A stretch of DNA of 64,000 nt from CAJXSN01 sp947492235 (GCF_042492175.1 NZ_CP170453.1:124001-188000); one strand, 5' to 3'; positions 41,831 to 51,715 are shown, counted from the stretch's first letter. Program-made: numbers and translations. The notes: generated by a model from the letters alone, not told the origin.

Positions 41831-43909
41831 TTACCAGGCGACCTGGAAGCCGCCACGTGCGCCGACTTCGCCGCTGTCGAAGCCGATACCGACACCGGCG
41901 GAAACCGATGCGTTGGTGCCGACGCGGGCGGAGAAGGCCATCGTACCGGCAGCGCGGTCTTCAAAGTAACCGATACCGCCCGAAACACCGAAATTGGTGC
42001 CAGCGGGGAGGAACGGGCTTTCCATGGCCAGCGCCATGGCGACACCTTCGTTCGCACGCTCGATCGCATCGGTGTTCGCAGCCGTCTGGCCGAACAGCGT
42101 GTTGATCTGGGCCTGCTGGTTGCTGGTCAGCGTCTGAAGGGCAGCGATGTTGCCTTCGTTGGTGGTCACGCGGGCTGCCACTGCATCTACCGAAGCCGAG
42201 GTGGCGATGCCGGTCGTCAGACCCAGCGTGCCGTTCGCGTCTGCGGTGACGAAGTTGGTCATGCCGGTCTGGCTGCCGGTGCTGGTGGCCAGATTGGCGA
42301 TCACGACCTGACCGTCATTGGTAGCCGTTGCGCCGTTACCGATCGCGATCGAATCGACGCCAGCAGCGCTGGACAGGTTGCCGATGGCGATCGAACCGTC
42401 GGCACCCGCATTGGCCGCTTCACCGACGGAGACCGAGCGGACGCCGTTGGCCACTGCGAGGTGACCGAGAGCCGTTGCGCGTTCTGCGTTGGCTTCCGAT
42501 TTCCAGCCGTAAGCCGTTGCACCCGGACCGGTTGCAAGAGCCTGGCCGCCGACGACCGTGGTCGACGGGCCGGTTGCGACCGTTGCGCGGCCGCCAGCGC
42601 CGTCGCGGTTGCTACCGATGGCGATGGCGTCACCGCCATTGGCCTGTGCGCCGGTACCCACTGCGATGGAGTTGCTGTCGAGGGCGTCGGATGCGTTACC
42701 CAGAGCGATCGACTGGAAGCCCGATGCCACAGCATTGGGACCAACCGCGGTCGAGGCGCGGCCCGACGCTTCGCTGACATAACCGACAGCGACCGAGAAC
42801 GAGTCCGATGCACTTGCATTGGCGCCTACTGCCACAGAACGATCGCCGGTTGCCGATGCCAGAACACCGGTAGCGGTCGATTCAAGGCCGGTTGCATCGG
42901 CAGCGTTACCGATGGCGGTCGAGCGGTCACCGGTTGCCACGGCGTTTGCGCCGTAAGCCGATGCCGAACGGCCAGTTGCCGAGGAGACGAAACCGGTCGC
43001 GGTGGCGAACGCATTCGAAGCGTTCGACGCGCCGCCGATGGCTACGGCATGCATGTCGGAAGCGTTGGAATCCCAACCGAGAGCAACCGCACCCAGAGCC
43101 GAAGCCTGTGCACCAAAGGTGTCACCGTTCACGTCGGAACCGATAGCAATCGAGAAATCGCCCGTTGCGTTGGCGTTGGCGGCGATTGCGGTCGAGTTCA
43201 GACCGTCAGCGCTCGAACCGTTACCGATGGCCGTCGAGCGGTCAGCAGTTGCGCCTGCCGCAGCACCCAGAGCAACAGAGCCGCGGCCCTGTGCAGCCGA
43301 GTTGAAGCCGATGCCGATGGCGAAACGGTCGGAAGCAAGAGCATTGTCGCCGATCGCAACAGCGCGCAGTGCGCTGGCGGTTGAATCGACGCCCAGAGCA
43401 ACCGTGCGTGCGCCCGAGGCGGTCGAGTCAGCACCGATAGCCGTTGCGAAGTTCAGGCTGGCGGTCGAGTCGCCGCCAACAGCCACAGCGCCGATCCCGG
43501 CTGCCGAGCTGTCCGTACCGTTTGCTACCGCACCGAAACCGCCGGCGTTTGCACGCAGACCATTGGCCACCGCGCTGTTGGCTGCGAAGGCAGCCGAACC
43601 GACGGCGGTGCCACCCGTACCTGCGGTGGAGACGACACCAACGGCGACCCCGACATTACCGGCATTGGTGCCAAAACCGATTGCAGTGGCTGCGTTGCCG
43701 GCATTCGAGAAGCTACCGCATGCCAGAGCGGTCAGCCCGGCAGAGTTCGCACCGCCGTCGGTGTCACCCGCAGCAGCTGTGCCATCATCATTGGTGTCCA
43801 GCAGACACTCGCTTGCCGCTGCAGGCGTTGCCGCCAGAGCCATTGCCGCGAATGCTACGCCAGAGGCCGAAAGGGCCAGGCCGGCCCGTTTGATCATCGT
43901 GTTACGCAT
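41831..43909 (-). CDS. YadA-like trimeric autotransporter adhesin
   Basis: 692 residues with a signal peptide (ending TPAAAS). From about residue 45 to 540 the protein is a long run of 14-16-residue head repeats of the form AIGxxAxAxGxxSxAxG (left-handed beta-roll). The remainder is a stalk (VTTNEGNIAALQTLTSNQQAQINTLFGQ) and the C-terminal YadA anchor ending GVGIGFDSGEVGARGGFQVAW. It should trimerise in the outer membrane and act in adhesion. The repeat-rich DNA may vary in length between strains. Confidence 0.92.
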   Translation of the reverse strand: MRNTMIKRAGLALSASGVAFAAMALAATPAAASECLLDTNDDGTAAAGDTDGGANSAGLTALACGSFSNAGNAATAIGFGTNAGNVGVAVGVVSTAGTGGTAVGSAAFAANSAVANGLRANAGGFGAVANGTDSSAAGIGAVAVGGDSTASLNFATAIGADSTASGARTVALGVDSTASALRAVAIGDNALASDRFAIGIGFNSAAQGRGSVALGAAAGATADRSTAIGNGSSADGLNSTAIAANANATGDFSIAIGSDVNGDTFGAQASALGAVALGWDSNASDMHAVAIGGASNASNAFATATGFVSSATGRSASAYGANAVATGDRSTAIGNAADATGLESTATGVLASATGDRSVAVGANASASDSFSVAVGYVSEASGRASTAVGPNAVASGFQSIALGNASDALDSNSIAVGTGAQANGGDAIAIGSNRDGAGGRATVATGPSTTVVGGQALATGPGATAYGWKSEANAERATALGHLAVANGVRSVSVGEAANAGADGSIAIGNLSSAAGVDSIAIGNGATATNDGQVVIANLATSTGSQTGMTNFVTADANGTLGLTTGIATSASVDAVAARVTTNEGNIAALQTLTSNQQAQINTLFGQTAANTDAIERANEGVAMALAMESPFLPAGTNFGVSGGIGYFEDRAAGTMAFSARVGTNASVSAGVGIGFDSGEVGARGGFQVAW

Positions 43910-44219
43910 AATATTCCCTCGTCTTTTTGTCGAAGTTTCAATTCATTCGCCCATTCCGGAGCCGGGATGGGCCTATTTCCTGCGAACCCAGGCTTGGCCA
44001 CAGTTTGTCTGTGCGCCTTTATTGTTGTGAAAAGCCGGTCTAACGCAGCCACGCTATCCGGCACAGGTGATTTCGCTCAGCATCCCCCCGCTCTGTTCAT
44101 CTGTCGGACACTGTGCCAAGCGCTAAGGAAGTTCAAGGGTCTAATTCGATTTTCGACATGGTTAACGTCGCTTAGTTGCTACAAAGAACCAGTCGGATAG
44201 GACAGGGGAAGTCATAAAC
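43910..44219. other. intergenic region between adhesin and astD
   Basis: 310 bases between divergent genes. The adhesin has a plausible GGGA ribosome site directly upstream. I see no clear operator, RNA gene or terminator in this stretch. Confidence 0.4.
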
Positions 44220-45635
44220 GTGTCGACCAACGAGATAATTTCTTACGAGCCGTCAACAGGCGAAGAGCTGTGGCGCAGTAAGGTTGGTAATGTAGATGCT
44301 GCCGTCGATCGCGCGCGCCGGGCATGGCCTGCATGGGCCGCCAAGCCACTGGCAACCAGAATAGAACTGTGTCGCCGCTTCGCCAACGAAGTGCGCAAGG
44401 AAGCGACGAAACTCGCGGAATTGATTGCCAAAGAGACCGGCAAGCCGATGTGGGAAGCCCACACCGAGGTCGAGGCGGTGATCAACAAGGTGGATATCTC
44501 CGTCACCGCCTATGCCGAGCGCACAGGCCAGAAGAAACTGGACGGGGCGCTGGGCGGAACCGCCGCCGTGCGCCACAAACCGCATGGCGTGATGGTCGTT
44601 CTGGGGCCCTATAATTTCCCTGCCCACCTGCCGAACGGTCATATCGTGCCCGCCCTGATCGCGGGCAATGTCGTCATCTTCAAACCGAGCGAGAAGACCC
44701 CTGCGGTCGGCGAATTGCTGATGCAGTGTTTCAACAAGGCGGGTATCTCCGCAGCGGTGGCGCAATTTTTCCCCGGCGGCCCTGACGAAGGCAAAGCGCT
44801 GGTCGCCCACTCTGGCGTCGACGGAGTATTGTTCACCGGCAGCGCGCAAGCGGGCATCGCGATCAACAAACGGCTGGCCACCAATCCGGGCAAAATCGTT
44901 GCGCTGGAAATGGGCGGCAACAACCCGATTGTCGTCGCCGACACGCCGCTGGTGACCGATGCCGCAATTCTGATCGTCAAATCAGCCTTCACTACCGCTG
45001 GTCAGCGCTGCACCGCCGCGCGCCGCCTGATCGTGCTCGACAGCATGTATGATGCGGTAATCGCCGAGGTTAAACGGCTGGCCGACAGGTTGATTGTGGG
45101 CGAGCCGTTTGCCGACCCTGCCCCCTTCATGGGGCCGGTGATCGACAATGGCGCAGCCGACCAGCTGGTCGAGAGCTTCCTCTATTTCCTGTCCAATGGC
45201 GGTAAAGCGATCAAGCATATGCAGCGCGCCAATGATGATCTGCCGTTCCTCAGCCCGGCGATCATCGACACGACCGGCATTCCTGATCGCCCGGATGTCG
45301 AATTATTCGGCCCGTTGCTGCAGGTCATCAAGGTCGGCAGTCTGGACGAAGCCATTGCCGAGGCGAACAATACGCGCTTCGGCCTGTCTGCATCGCTCAT
45401 CGGTGGCACGCCGCAGGATTACAGCCGCTTCTGGGCCAGCGTGCGGGCCGGTATCGTCAACTGGAACCAGCCGACCAATGGCGCATCGTCCAAGGCTCCG
45501 TTTGGCGGCCTGGGCCTGTCGGGTAACCACCGTCCGGCGGCTTTCTATGCGGCGGATTATTGCGCTTATCCGGTGGCCAGCTCTGAAATCGACCAGCCGC
45601 GTGCGAGCGTCGGGGTGGGCTTCAAGGAAGGATAA
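44220..45635 (+). CDS. astD: succinylglutamate-semialdehyde dehydrogenase
   Basis: 471 residues, GTG start. A class of the aldehyde dehydrogenase superfamily with VALEMGGNNPIVV (general base Glu) and TTAGQRCTAARR (nucleophile Cys). The phrase YNFPAHLPNGHIVPALIAGNVVIFKPSEKTP is typical of AstD, which oxidises N-succinylglutamate semialdehyde with NAD+ in arginine catabolism. No other ast gene is in the window, so pathway membership rests on sequence recognition only. Confidence 0.88.
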   Translation: MSTNEIISYEPSTGEELWRSKVGNVDAAVDRARRAWPAWAAKPLATRIELCRRFANEVRKEATKLAELIAKETGKPMWEAHTEVEAVINKVDISVTAYAERTGQKKLDGALGGTAAVRHKPHGVMVVLGPYNFPAHLPNGHIVPALIAGNVVIFKPSEKTPAVGELLMQCFNKAGISAAVAQFFPGGPDEGKALVAHSGVDGVLFTGSAQAGIAINKRLATNPGKIVALEMGGNNPIVVADTPLVTDAAILIVKSAFTTAGQRCTAARRLIVLDSMYDAVIAEVKRLADRLIVGEPFADPAPFMGPVIDNGAADQLVESFLYFLSNGGKAIKHMQRANDDLPFLSPAIIDTTGIPDRPDVELFGPLLQVIKVGSLDEAIAEANNTRFGLSASLIGGTPQDYSRFWASVRAGIVNWNQPTNGASSKAPFGGLGLSGNHRPAAFYAADYCAYPVASSEIDQPRASVGVGFKEG

Positions 45636-45680
45636 GGCGCCTCAAGCGCGGGCCCATACCTGGCGACTCGAATTGGCGGG

Positions 45681-46421
45681 TCAGTCCCCGCCCTGCAGCA
45701 CAATATCGAGGCGCGTCTGGCCATAAGCCGTGGGCGCAATATAGACCCGTGCTTCCACACCGCGCCCGGCGGCGGAAACCACATAGGCCGGACCCAGCTG
45801 CCGGATGCTGGCCCGCAGACCCTCGGTCCGCGCCTTCTCGAGGTAGAACGCCGCCACATCTTTATACGCAACCGGCGTCAGCAAAGAGGCACTTCGCAGG
45901 GCGCATCCCCCTGCGGTATTGCCCGCAGATTCGCGCAGATTGGCGCGCGGGTAAATCGGCATGATCGCGGGCCATTCGGCTGCCCAGCGTGCGGTGTAGC
46001 CCAAGCCGCCAGCGCACGGCGCAAATTCCGGCGTCAGCGCCGCCATACCCTGCAAGCCGATGCCGGCCTCGACGTTCAGCGCGTCGCCCTCTTCGATGTC
46101 ATCGGGCAGAGCCGGAATGGCGCCTGTCCCCTTGATCAGCTCCAGCGCTTCCTGCTGCGCCGAGGAGATCGCCTCCCGCGTGCCGACCACGGGCGGGATC
46201 GAATGATCGGTGCTGGTGGTCAGTGCGGCATTCGCTTCATTGCGGGCCGACAGGTCCGGATCGGTCATGATCTGATCGTTGACGGCCTGTACGGCAATCG
46301 GATCGCGTTCCGGCGGCAGGAACGCCCCCTCACCGGAATCGCCGCAGCCGGCCAATAGGACCGGCAATGCCAGCATGGCCGGCACACGCGAATGGACCAG
46401 AGAAGAGAACCTGCGCATCAT
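45681..46421 (-). CDS. lipoprotein of unknown function
   Basis: 246 residues. The signal ends in LPVLLAGCG (lipobox), giving an N-acylated Cys near residue 26. The mature part has no membrane segment. It contains two possible disulfide cysteines and SLLTPVAYKDVAAFYLEKARTEGL with RVYIAPTAYGQTRLDIVLQ at the end, suggesting a small periplasmic domain. Not recognised. Confidence 0.7.
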   Translation of the reverse strand: MMRRFSSLVHSRVPAMLALPVLLAGCGDSGEGAFLPPERDPIAVQAVNDQIMTDPDLSARNEANAALTTSTDHSIPPVVGTREAISSAQQEALELIKGTGAIPALPDDIEEGDALNVEAGIGLQGMAALTPEFAPCAGGLGYTARWAAEWPAIMPIYPRANLRESAGNTAGGCALRSASLLTPVAYKDVAAFYLEKARTEGLRASIRQLGPAYVVSAAGRGVEARVYIAPTAYGQTRLDIVLQGGD

Positions 46422-46518
46422 GGCCGGTCTGCTAGCATGAATAGGGTAAAGAGCAGGTCAACCGCGTATAGACCTTTAAGCCGTCCTGTGCGGGGTCCTG
46501 AGCGGCAGCCATCCCCAA

Positions 46519-46556
46519 TGAAAACACCCCGAACCGTTTGACCGGTCCGAGGTGTT
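46519..46556 (-). terminator. strong Rho-independent terminator
   Basis: AACACCCCGAACCG (46523-46536) and CGGTCCGAGGTGTT (46543-46556) pair over 14 positions, with G-U pairs, around TTTGAC. On the minus strand it is followed by TTTTC. It ends the glycine-zipper gene 76 bases downstream of its stop. Confidence 0.9.
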
Positions 46557-46631
46557 CCCCACGGCTTGGTGGGATGCCGTGCCCCGCCCCTGCGCAAACA
46601 GGGGGCGAAGTTGGTTGAATCGTCCGCCGGA

Positions 46632-47111
46632 TCAGCGGCAGCGCGCGCCGCCGCTATCGATCTCGCGGCCCAGCAGGGCTCCGCCTGCCGCGCCCAGAAT
46701 TGCGCCGAGCGTGCGGTCGCCGCGTCCGGCCAGTTCGCGTCCGATCAGCGCGCCCGCTGCGCCGCCAATCAGCAGACCGGTCGTGCCGTTGTCCTTCTGG
46801 CAGTAATAACGTCCGTCACGCGCCCGCCAGACGCGGGTGTTGCGGTGCACACGCTCGCCGTAATAGGCTTGGCGCGGAGCGTAATAGCGGCCCTGCGCAC
46901 GGTAATCCTGGCGATAGCCACGTCCGCGATTCCAGTGTTTGTGCTTCTTGCGGCCATGTTCAAATTTCAGATCGCCCATCGGCTGCATCATCGTGATGCC
47001 GGCCGGAATGGCGGAAGTGCCCTGCGCCACGGGAGCAGCGGCGGCGGGTGTAGCGATGGCCATGCCCGATGCGGCAATGGCGAGAGCGGCGGTTTTGACC
47101 TTGTTGAACAT
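46632..47111 (-). CDS. glycine-zipper 2TM domain protein
   Basis: 159 residues from ATG 47111: signal peptide (MFNKVKTAALAIAASGMAIATPAAAA), a basic Arg/Tyr/His-rich middle, then GLLIGGAAGALIGRELAGRGDRTLGAILGAAGGALLGREI, the glycine-zipper hairpin of 17-kDa outer-membrane antigen-like proteins. It ends with a Cys. Probably inserts in the outer membrane or periplasm. A GTTCAG/CTGAAC inverted repeat lies upstream. Confidence 0.85.
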   Translation of the reverse strand: MFNKVKTAALAIAASGMAIATPAAAAPVAQGTSAIPAGITMMQPMGDLKFEHGRKKHKHWNRGRGYRQDYRAQGRYYAPRQAYYGERVHRNTRVWRARDGRYYCQKDNGTTGLLIGGAAGALIGRELAGRGDRTLGAILGAAGGALLGREIDSGGARCR

Positions 47112-47184
47112 TGCGAATTCCTCGATTGTTTTTCGCGCCTTAGCGGCCCGGCCGATGAGACCGTCCAGCTCGATCCCTTCAACA

Positions 47185-47214
47185 CGTTCAGCAATACAGC
47201 TGCTTTCCTGAACG
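47185..47214. promoter_or_regulatory. inverted repeat upstream of the glycine-zipper gene
   Basis: CGTTCAG (47185-47191) and CTGAACG (47208-47214) are perfect arms separated by 16 bases, 74-103 bases before the start. It shares the CTGAAC core with the repeat before the RcnB-like gene. Confidence 0.4.
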
Positions 47215-47329
47215 GACTGCAACCGGTGAGTCAGATTGCGATTTTGCGATGAACCGAGTGACTGGCATCGACGAAACGCCGGGAAAATTGCCGCTTGCCG
47301 GGCCTTTGGTCCGCGCTTAGGCGGCTGTA

Positions 47330-48277
47330 ATGAGCGACCCCGCGGTTCCGGCCCCCACCACAGCTGCATCGTCCGGCCCCGAATCAGCTCCGGCAGAGCC
47401 ATCCGGTCTGCCCGCGGCGCTGGGCGCCTATGTCATATGGGGATTGCTGCCGCTCTATCTGATCTGGGTGTCCAGCGTGCCGCCGTTCGAATTTGTCGGC
47501 TGGCGTATCCTTTGGACCTTGCCGATTTGCGCCCTGATCATCAGTGTCCGCCGGCAATGGGGAGAAATTCGCGCGGCCCTGTCGGATGGCAAGGTGATGC
47601 GCATCTTGCTGGCCAGCGCTGCACTGATTGCGGTCAATTGGTTCGTCTATGTTTGGGCGATCCAGACCGGCCATGTCTACGCCGCCAGCCTCGGCTATTA
47701 CATCAATCCGCTATTGAACGTGTTGCTGGGCACGCTGCTGCTGGGCGAGCGGCTGTCGCGCCTGCAATGGCTGGCAGTCGCGCTAGCGGCCACCGGGGTC
47801 GCGGTGCTGGCGGGCGGCGCGCTGACCACGCTGTGGATCAGCCTGACTTTGGCGCTCAGCTTCGGCACCTACGGTCTTCTGCGCAAGCAGGTGACAGTGG
47901 GCGCTCTGCCCGGCCTGACCATCGAAAGCGCGCTGCTGCTGGTCCCCGCCGCCTGCGTAGCGGGCTGGTACGCCGCCTCACCGGCCGGCAGTTCGTTCGA
48001 CGATTCGCTCGGGCTCAGCCTGCTGATCGTGCTGGGCGGGCTGTTCACCGCCGTGCCGCTGTGGCTGTTCGCCATCGCGGCAAAGCGCATGGCCTATTCC
48101 ACGCTTGGCTTTATCCAGTTCCTCGCCCCGACGATTGTTTTCATTCTGGGGCTGACGGTCTTTCAGGAAGATCTGAAACCCGCGCAGGCGATCTGCTTCG
48201 CGCTGATCTGGGCGGCGCTGGCGCTGTTCTTGTGGGATCTATGGCCCAAATCGCGGGTTAAACCAGCCGCCAGTTGA
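47330..48277 (+). CDS. rarD: EamA-family transporter RarD
   Basis: 315 residues, ten membrane helices. GAYVIWGLLPLYLIWVSSVPPFEFVGWRILW and NWFVYVWAIQTGHVYAASLGYYINPLLNVLLG are RarD hallmarks. It likely exports amino acids or related small molecules. An N-terminal Ala/Pro-rich extension (first ~25 residues) precedes the first helix. Its 3' end overlaps convergent pyrC by 20 bases. Confidence 0.93.
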   Translation: MSDPAVPAPTTAASSGPESAPAEPSGLPAALGAYVIWGLLPLYLIWVSSVPPFEFVGWRILWTLPICALIISVRRQWGEIRAALSDGKVMRILLASAALIAVNWFVYVWAIQTGHVYAASLGYYINPLLNVLLGTLLLGERLSRLQWLAVALAATGVAVLAGGALTTLWISLTLALSFGTYGLLRKQVTVGALPGLTIESALLLVPAACVAGWYAASPAGSSFDDSLGLSLLIVLGGLFTAVPLWLFAIAAKRMAYSTLGFIQFLAPTIVFILGLTVFQEDLKPAQAICFALIWAALALFLWDLWPKSRVKPAAS

Positions 48278-49304
48278 GCGTTTCGCCCGCGTGGAAGGGC
48301 ACGACCGGTCCGCCGCCCGCCTCGATAGTGGCGGGCACCGTATGCTCCACCCGCTCCAGCGTGACCGTGTCATCGTTGACAGGCAGACCGTAGAACGCTG
48401 GGCCATGCAAGCTGGCAAAGCCTTCCAGCCTGTCGAGCGCACCCTCCTCGTCAAACACGGCGGCATAGCTCTCGATCGCAAAAGGCGCGTTGAAGATACC
48501 CGCACAGCCGCAGGCGCTTTCCTTCTCCCCCTTGGCATGGGGCGCGCTGTCTGTGCCGAGGAAGAATTTGGGCGAGCCTGATGTCACCGCCTTGCGCAAG
48601 GCCAGCCGGTGCTCCTCCCGTTTGGCCACAGGCAGGCAGTAATTGTGCGGCTGTATCCCGCCGACGAGCATCGCGTTACGATTGATGTGGAGATGCTGGG
48701 GCGTGATCGTAGCGGCGACGTTGTCTGTCGCCCCATTCACAAAATCCACCGCATCTCTGGTGGTGATATGCTCGAAGGCGATCTTCAGCTGGGGCAGCGC
48801 GGCATGCAGCGGCGCAAGCGTGCGCTCGATAAACACCCTCTCCCTATCAAACACGTCCACATCGTGATCGGTCACTTCGCCGTGAATGCACAGGATCATG
48901 CCGATCTCCGCCATCCGCTCAAACACCGGGCGCAGCTTCGCGATATCGCTGACCCCGTGGGCGGAATTGGTCGTAGCGTTGGCGGGATAGAGCTTGGCCG
49001 CGGTGAACACGCCATCGGCAAAACCCTGCGCCAGATCGTCGGCGTCGGTGTCGTCGGTTAGATAGCACGTCATCAGCGGGGTGAAGCCCGTGTCAGCGGG
49101 CAGCGCGGCCATGATCCGGTCGCGGTAGGCTGCACCCAGCGCCGTTGTGGTCACCGGCGGGCTGAGATTGGGCATCACGATGGCGCGGGCAAACTGGTGC
49201 GCGGTGTGCTGCGCCACATCCTCCAGCATGGCGCCATCGCGCAAATGGACATGCCAGTCATCGGGGCGGCGGATCGTCAGGGTCTGTGTCGGAGTTTGTG
49301 TCAT
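48258..49304 (-). CDS. pyrC: dihydroorotase (class II)
   Basis: 348 residues. The metal motif HVHLRDGAML (HxH), LYPANATTNSAHGV with the carboxylated Lys, the later ICIHGEVTD and FEHITTRDAVDFV (His ligands), and LGTDSAPH (Asp) make up the binuclear zinc site. It closes carbamoyl-aspartate to dihydroorotate in pyrimidine synthesis. It is divergent from the ATP-grasp gene. Confidence 0.96.
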   Translation of the reverse strand: MTQTPTQTLTIRRPDDWHVHLRDGAMLEDVAQHTAHQFARAIVMPNLSPPVTTTALGAAYRDRIMAALPADTGFTPLMTCYLTDDTDADDLAQGFADGVFTAAKLYPANATTNSAHGVSDIAKLRPVFERMAEIGMILCIHGEVTDHDVDVFDRERVFIERTLAPLHAALPQLKIAFEHITTRDAVDFVNGATDNVAATITPQHLHINRNAMLVGGIQPHNYCLPVAKREEHRLALRKAVTSGSPKFFLGTDSAPHAKGEKESACGCAGIFNAPFAIESYAAVFDEEGALDRLEGFASLHGPAFYGLPVNDDTVTLERVEHTVPATIEAGGGPVVPFHAGETLNWRLV

Positions 49305-49371
49305 CGCGGGCGGTCATACGGCCAGCCGCGCGCTCTTTCCACCGGCAATCGGCAAAGCTAGGGCACGGGCC

Positions 49372-50262
49372 ATGACCATCGGCTTTCTTACCTGCCCGGG
49401 CACGCACCCCGGCTCCCCCAACCGGCGCAAGGACGCGTTTGAGCACGATCTGCAGGTTGCGGCCTTGCGCCCCGCGATCGAGGCGGCGGGGATGGAATTG
49501 CGCGAGATCGAGTGGCGCGCTCCCGACACAGCGTTCGATGACATCCGGCTGGTGCTGATCGGAACGCCGTGGGATTATCAGGACCACGAGGCCGAGTTTC
49601 TCGGCAAGCTCGACACCCTCGCAGCGCGCGGCATCGCGGTGTGCAATCCGCCCGAGCTGGTTCGCTGGAACACTCGCAAGACTTATTTGCGCGAGCTGGA
49701 AGAGGCCGGCGCTGCCACTATCCCGACCCTGTGGCACGAGCGCCTGACCCGCGCAGACCTGTCGTCGGCTTTCGACAGGCTGGGCGCAGACCGACTGGTC
49801 GTGAAACGCCAGGTCGGGGCCAATGCGGAGGGGCAGCATCTGTTCAATCGCAGCGATGATCTGCCCCCCGACTGGTCGCTCGATATGCCGGTGATGGTCC
49901 AGCCCTTCCTGCCCGCCATTGCCGAAACCGGTGAGACATCTTTCCTGTTCATCGATGGCGAATTTTCCCACGCCGCCGTCAAACGCCCCGCACAGGGCGA
50001 TTACCGCGTACAGTCGGAATATGGCGGGACGGAGGAAATGTACGACCCCACCGCCGCCGAACGCACAGCTGCAGCCGCGATCATCGCCGCCCTGCCCCAC
50101 CTGCCGCTCTATGCGCGGATCGACATGGTGCGCGGCGAAACGGGTCTGCTGCTGATGGAGGCGGAACTGATCGAGCCGTTTCTATACCCCAATCAAGGCC
50201 CCGAACTCGGCCCGCGCATGGCCGCAGGCATCACCCGCCGATTGGGACAGACGGCCCGCTGA
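49372..50262 (+). CDS. ATP-grasp family protein
   Basis: 296 residues from ATG 49372. The layout resembles glutathione synthetase or cycloserine-ligase-like proteins. A short preATP part includes GTPWDYQDHEAEFLGKLD. Nucleotide binding appears in RLVVKRQVGANAEGQHLF, and the metal/catalytic end in PLYARIDMVRGETGLLLMEAELIEPFLY. It should join a carboxylate to an amine or thiol using ATP; the product is unknown. It is followed by ygfZ after 38 bases. Confidence 0.85.
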   Translation: MTIGFLTCPGTHPGSPNRRKDAFEHDLQVAALRPAIEAAGMELREIEWRAPDTAFDDIRLVLIGTPWDYQDHEAEFLGKLDTLAARGIAVCNPPELVRWNTRKTYLRELEEAGAATIPTLWHERLTRADLSSAFDRLGADRLVVKRQVGANAEGQHLFNRSDDLPPDWSLDMPVMVQPFLPAIAETGETSFLFIDGEFSHAAVKRPAQGDYRVQSEYGGTEEMYDPTAAERTAAAAIIAALPHLPLYARIDMVRGETGLLLMEAELIEPFLYPNQGPELGPRMAAGITRRLGQTAR

Positions 50263-50300
50263 GGCTTGACCCCTCGCGCCAAATCGCCAGCTATAGCGCC

Positions 50301-51053
50301 ATGACCGCGACCCGCCTGTTCGAACGCGCCGTGCTGCGCCTCTCCCCCACCGATCCGGCAGAAGACGTCGCCGATTTCTTGCAGGGGCTGCTGACCAATG
50401 ATGTGAAGGGCGAACTGCCGGCCTATGCCGGGCTGCTGACGCCGCAGGGCAAGGCGCTGTTCGATATGATCGTGTGGCCTGCCGGCGACGGCGAGTTGCT
50501 GATCGATTGCGAGGCGGCTGTGGCCGATGATCTGGTCAAGCGGCTGTCGCTTTATCGTCTGCGCCGCAAGATCGCGATTGTCCGCGACGATACTCTGGCC
50601 GTGCACTGGCATAAGCAATCGGGCGACGGCGCCCCGCCCGATCCGCGCCTGCCCGGCCTTGGCCAGCGCTGGCTTGCGCCGGTCGATGCAAATGATGCCA
50701 GCACCGATGCCGAATGGACAGCGCATCGGCTATCGCTGGGCGTGGCTGAGGGTCAGGCAGAGCTGGGCGACATATTGTGGCTGGAAACCAATGCAGTGGA
50801 GCTCAACGGCGTCAGCTTCGAGAAGGGCTGCTATGTGGGGCAGGAAAACACCGCCCGGATGAATTGGCGGCAAAAGATCAATCGCCGCCTGCTGGTGGTG
50901 CCGCTGAAAGATGCCGAGGAAAAGCGCATCAAGGCGCGGCACGAGGATCTTGGCCTCGCCATTGTCCAGAAACGTGTGGCAGATATCGACCCAGACAGCG
51001 CGCCCGGCTGGATGCGCCTGCAATCAGACGAGCAGCGCGGCGACGCGTCTTAG
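50301..51053 (+). CDS. ygfZ: folate-binding protein YgfZ (Fe-S cluster repair)
   Basis: 250 residues. The signature KGCYVGQENTARM (KGCY[VI]GQE) sits near residue 174, and FLQGLLTNDVK appears in the N-terminal domain as in GcvT-like proteins. YgfZ uses tetrahydrofolate in the maintenance of some iron-sulfur enzymes such as MiaB. The gene's stop overlaps the convergent TetR gene by four bases. Confidence 0.94.
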   Translation: MTATRLFERAVLRLSPTDPAEDVADFLQGLLTNDVKGELPAYAGLLTPQGKALFDMIVWPAGDGELLIDCEAAVADDLVKRLSLYRLRRKIAIVRDDTLAVHWHKQSGDGAPPDPRLPGLGQRWLAPVDANDASTDAEWTAHRLSLGVAEGQAELGDILWLETNAVELNGVSFEKGCYVGQENTARMNWRQKINRRLLVVPLKDAEEKRIKARHEDLGLAIVQKRVADIDPDSAPGWMRLQSDEQRGDAS

Positions 51054-51661
51054 TCGGAGGCCTTGCCGGCATTCATCTGCGCCTGGATTAGCGAGGCATC
51101 GATGATGTTCTCCGCCATGTCGCGCGCCGTCGTCTCTGACAGCCGCAGCGATTGCGACAAGGGCGCACCGATCAACGAATGACCTAGCGCCAGCAGCACC
51201 ACCGCCAGTGTCGCCTCATGCGCCATCCGTGCCTCATCATGCCCCTCTTCTTCCGGGTGCAGATCGTCGACCATCCCGTGGATCGTCTCGACGAAAGGCT
51301 GGATCGAATCCTCGTGGCCCGTCGCCAGCATCCAGCTGACCAGCGCGCCGCCGCCTTCGTGATCGAACGCATCGAACGCAATATCGACCACCTCGCGCGG
51401 AGAGCCCTCGCCCGCACGGTTCTTGAGCACCGCCTGCGCCACGCTTTCGCACACGGTCTGCGCCATATGCGCCGCGAGCGAGCGTTGCAGGCCCGCTGCC
51501 GATCCGAAATGGTGGAGAAGGTTCGCATGCGTGCGCCCGACCCGCGCGCCGACCGCTTTCAGTGTCACCGCTTGCGGACCGGCCTCGATCAGCAATTCGC
51601 GGGCCGCGACCAGAGCGCCAGCGCGCGATTCTTCGGGAGAGAGACGTTTGCGGGTTGCCAT
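51050..51661 (-). CDS. TetR family transcriptional regulator
   Basis: 203 residues from ATG 51661. The N-terminal helix-turn-helix is ARELLIEAGPQAVTLKAVGARVGRTHANLLHHFGSAAGLQ; the ligand-binding C-terminal half is all helical. Two palindromes lie between it and the divergent PF10118 gene, so it probably represses that gene and itself. Effector unknown, maybe a fatty or aromatic acid. Confidence 0.9.
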   Translation of the reverse strand: MATRKRLSPEESRAGALVAARELLIEAGPQAVTLKAVGARVGRTHANLLHHFGSAAGLQRSLAAHMAQTVCESVAQAVLKNRAGEGSPREVVDIAFDAFDHEGGGALVSWMLATGHEDSIQPFVETIHGMVDDLHPEEEGHDEARMAHEATLAVVLLALGHSLIGAPLSQSLRLSETTARDMAENIIDASLIQAQMNAGKASD

Positions 51662-51715
51662 GGGACGATCAGATAGGGCCGCGCGCGGGGAACAACAAGC
51701 GCCCACGAACACTAT

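Noticed and set aside
44220..45635. astD as evidence for a complete arginine succinyltransferase operon
   Set aside because: No astA, astB, astC or astE gene is in the neighbourhood; the flanks are an adhesin and a lipoprotein.
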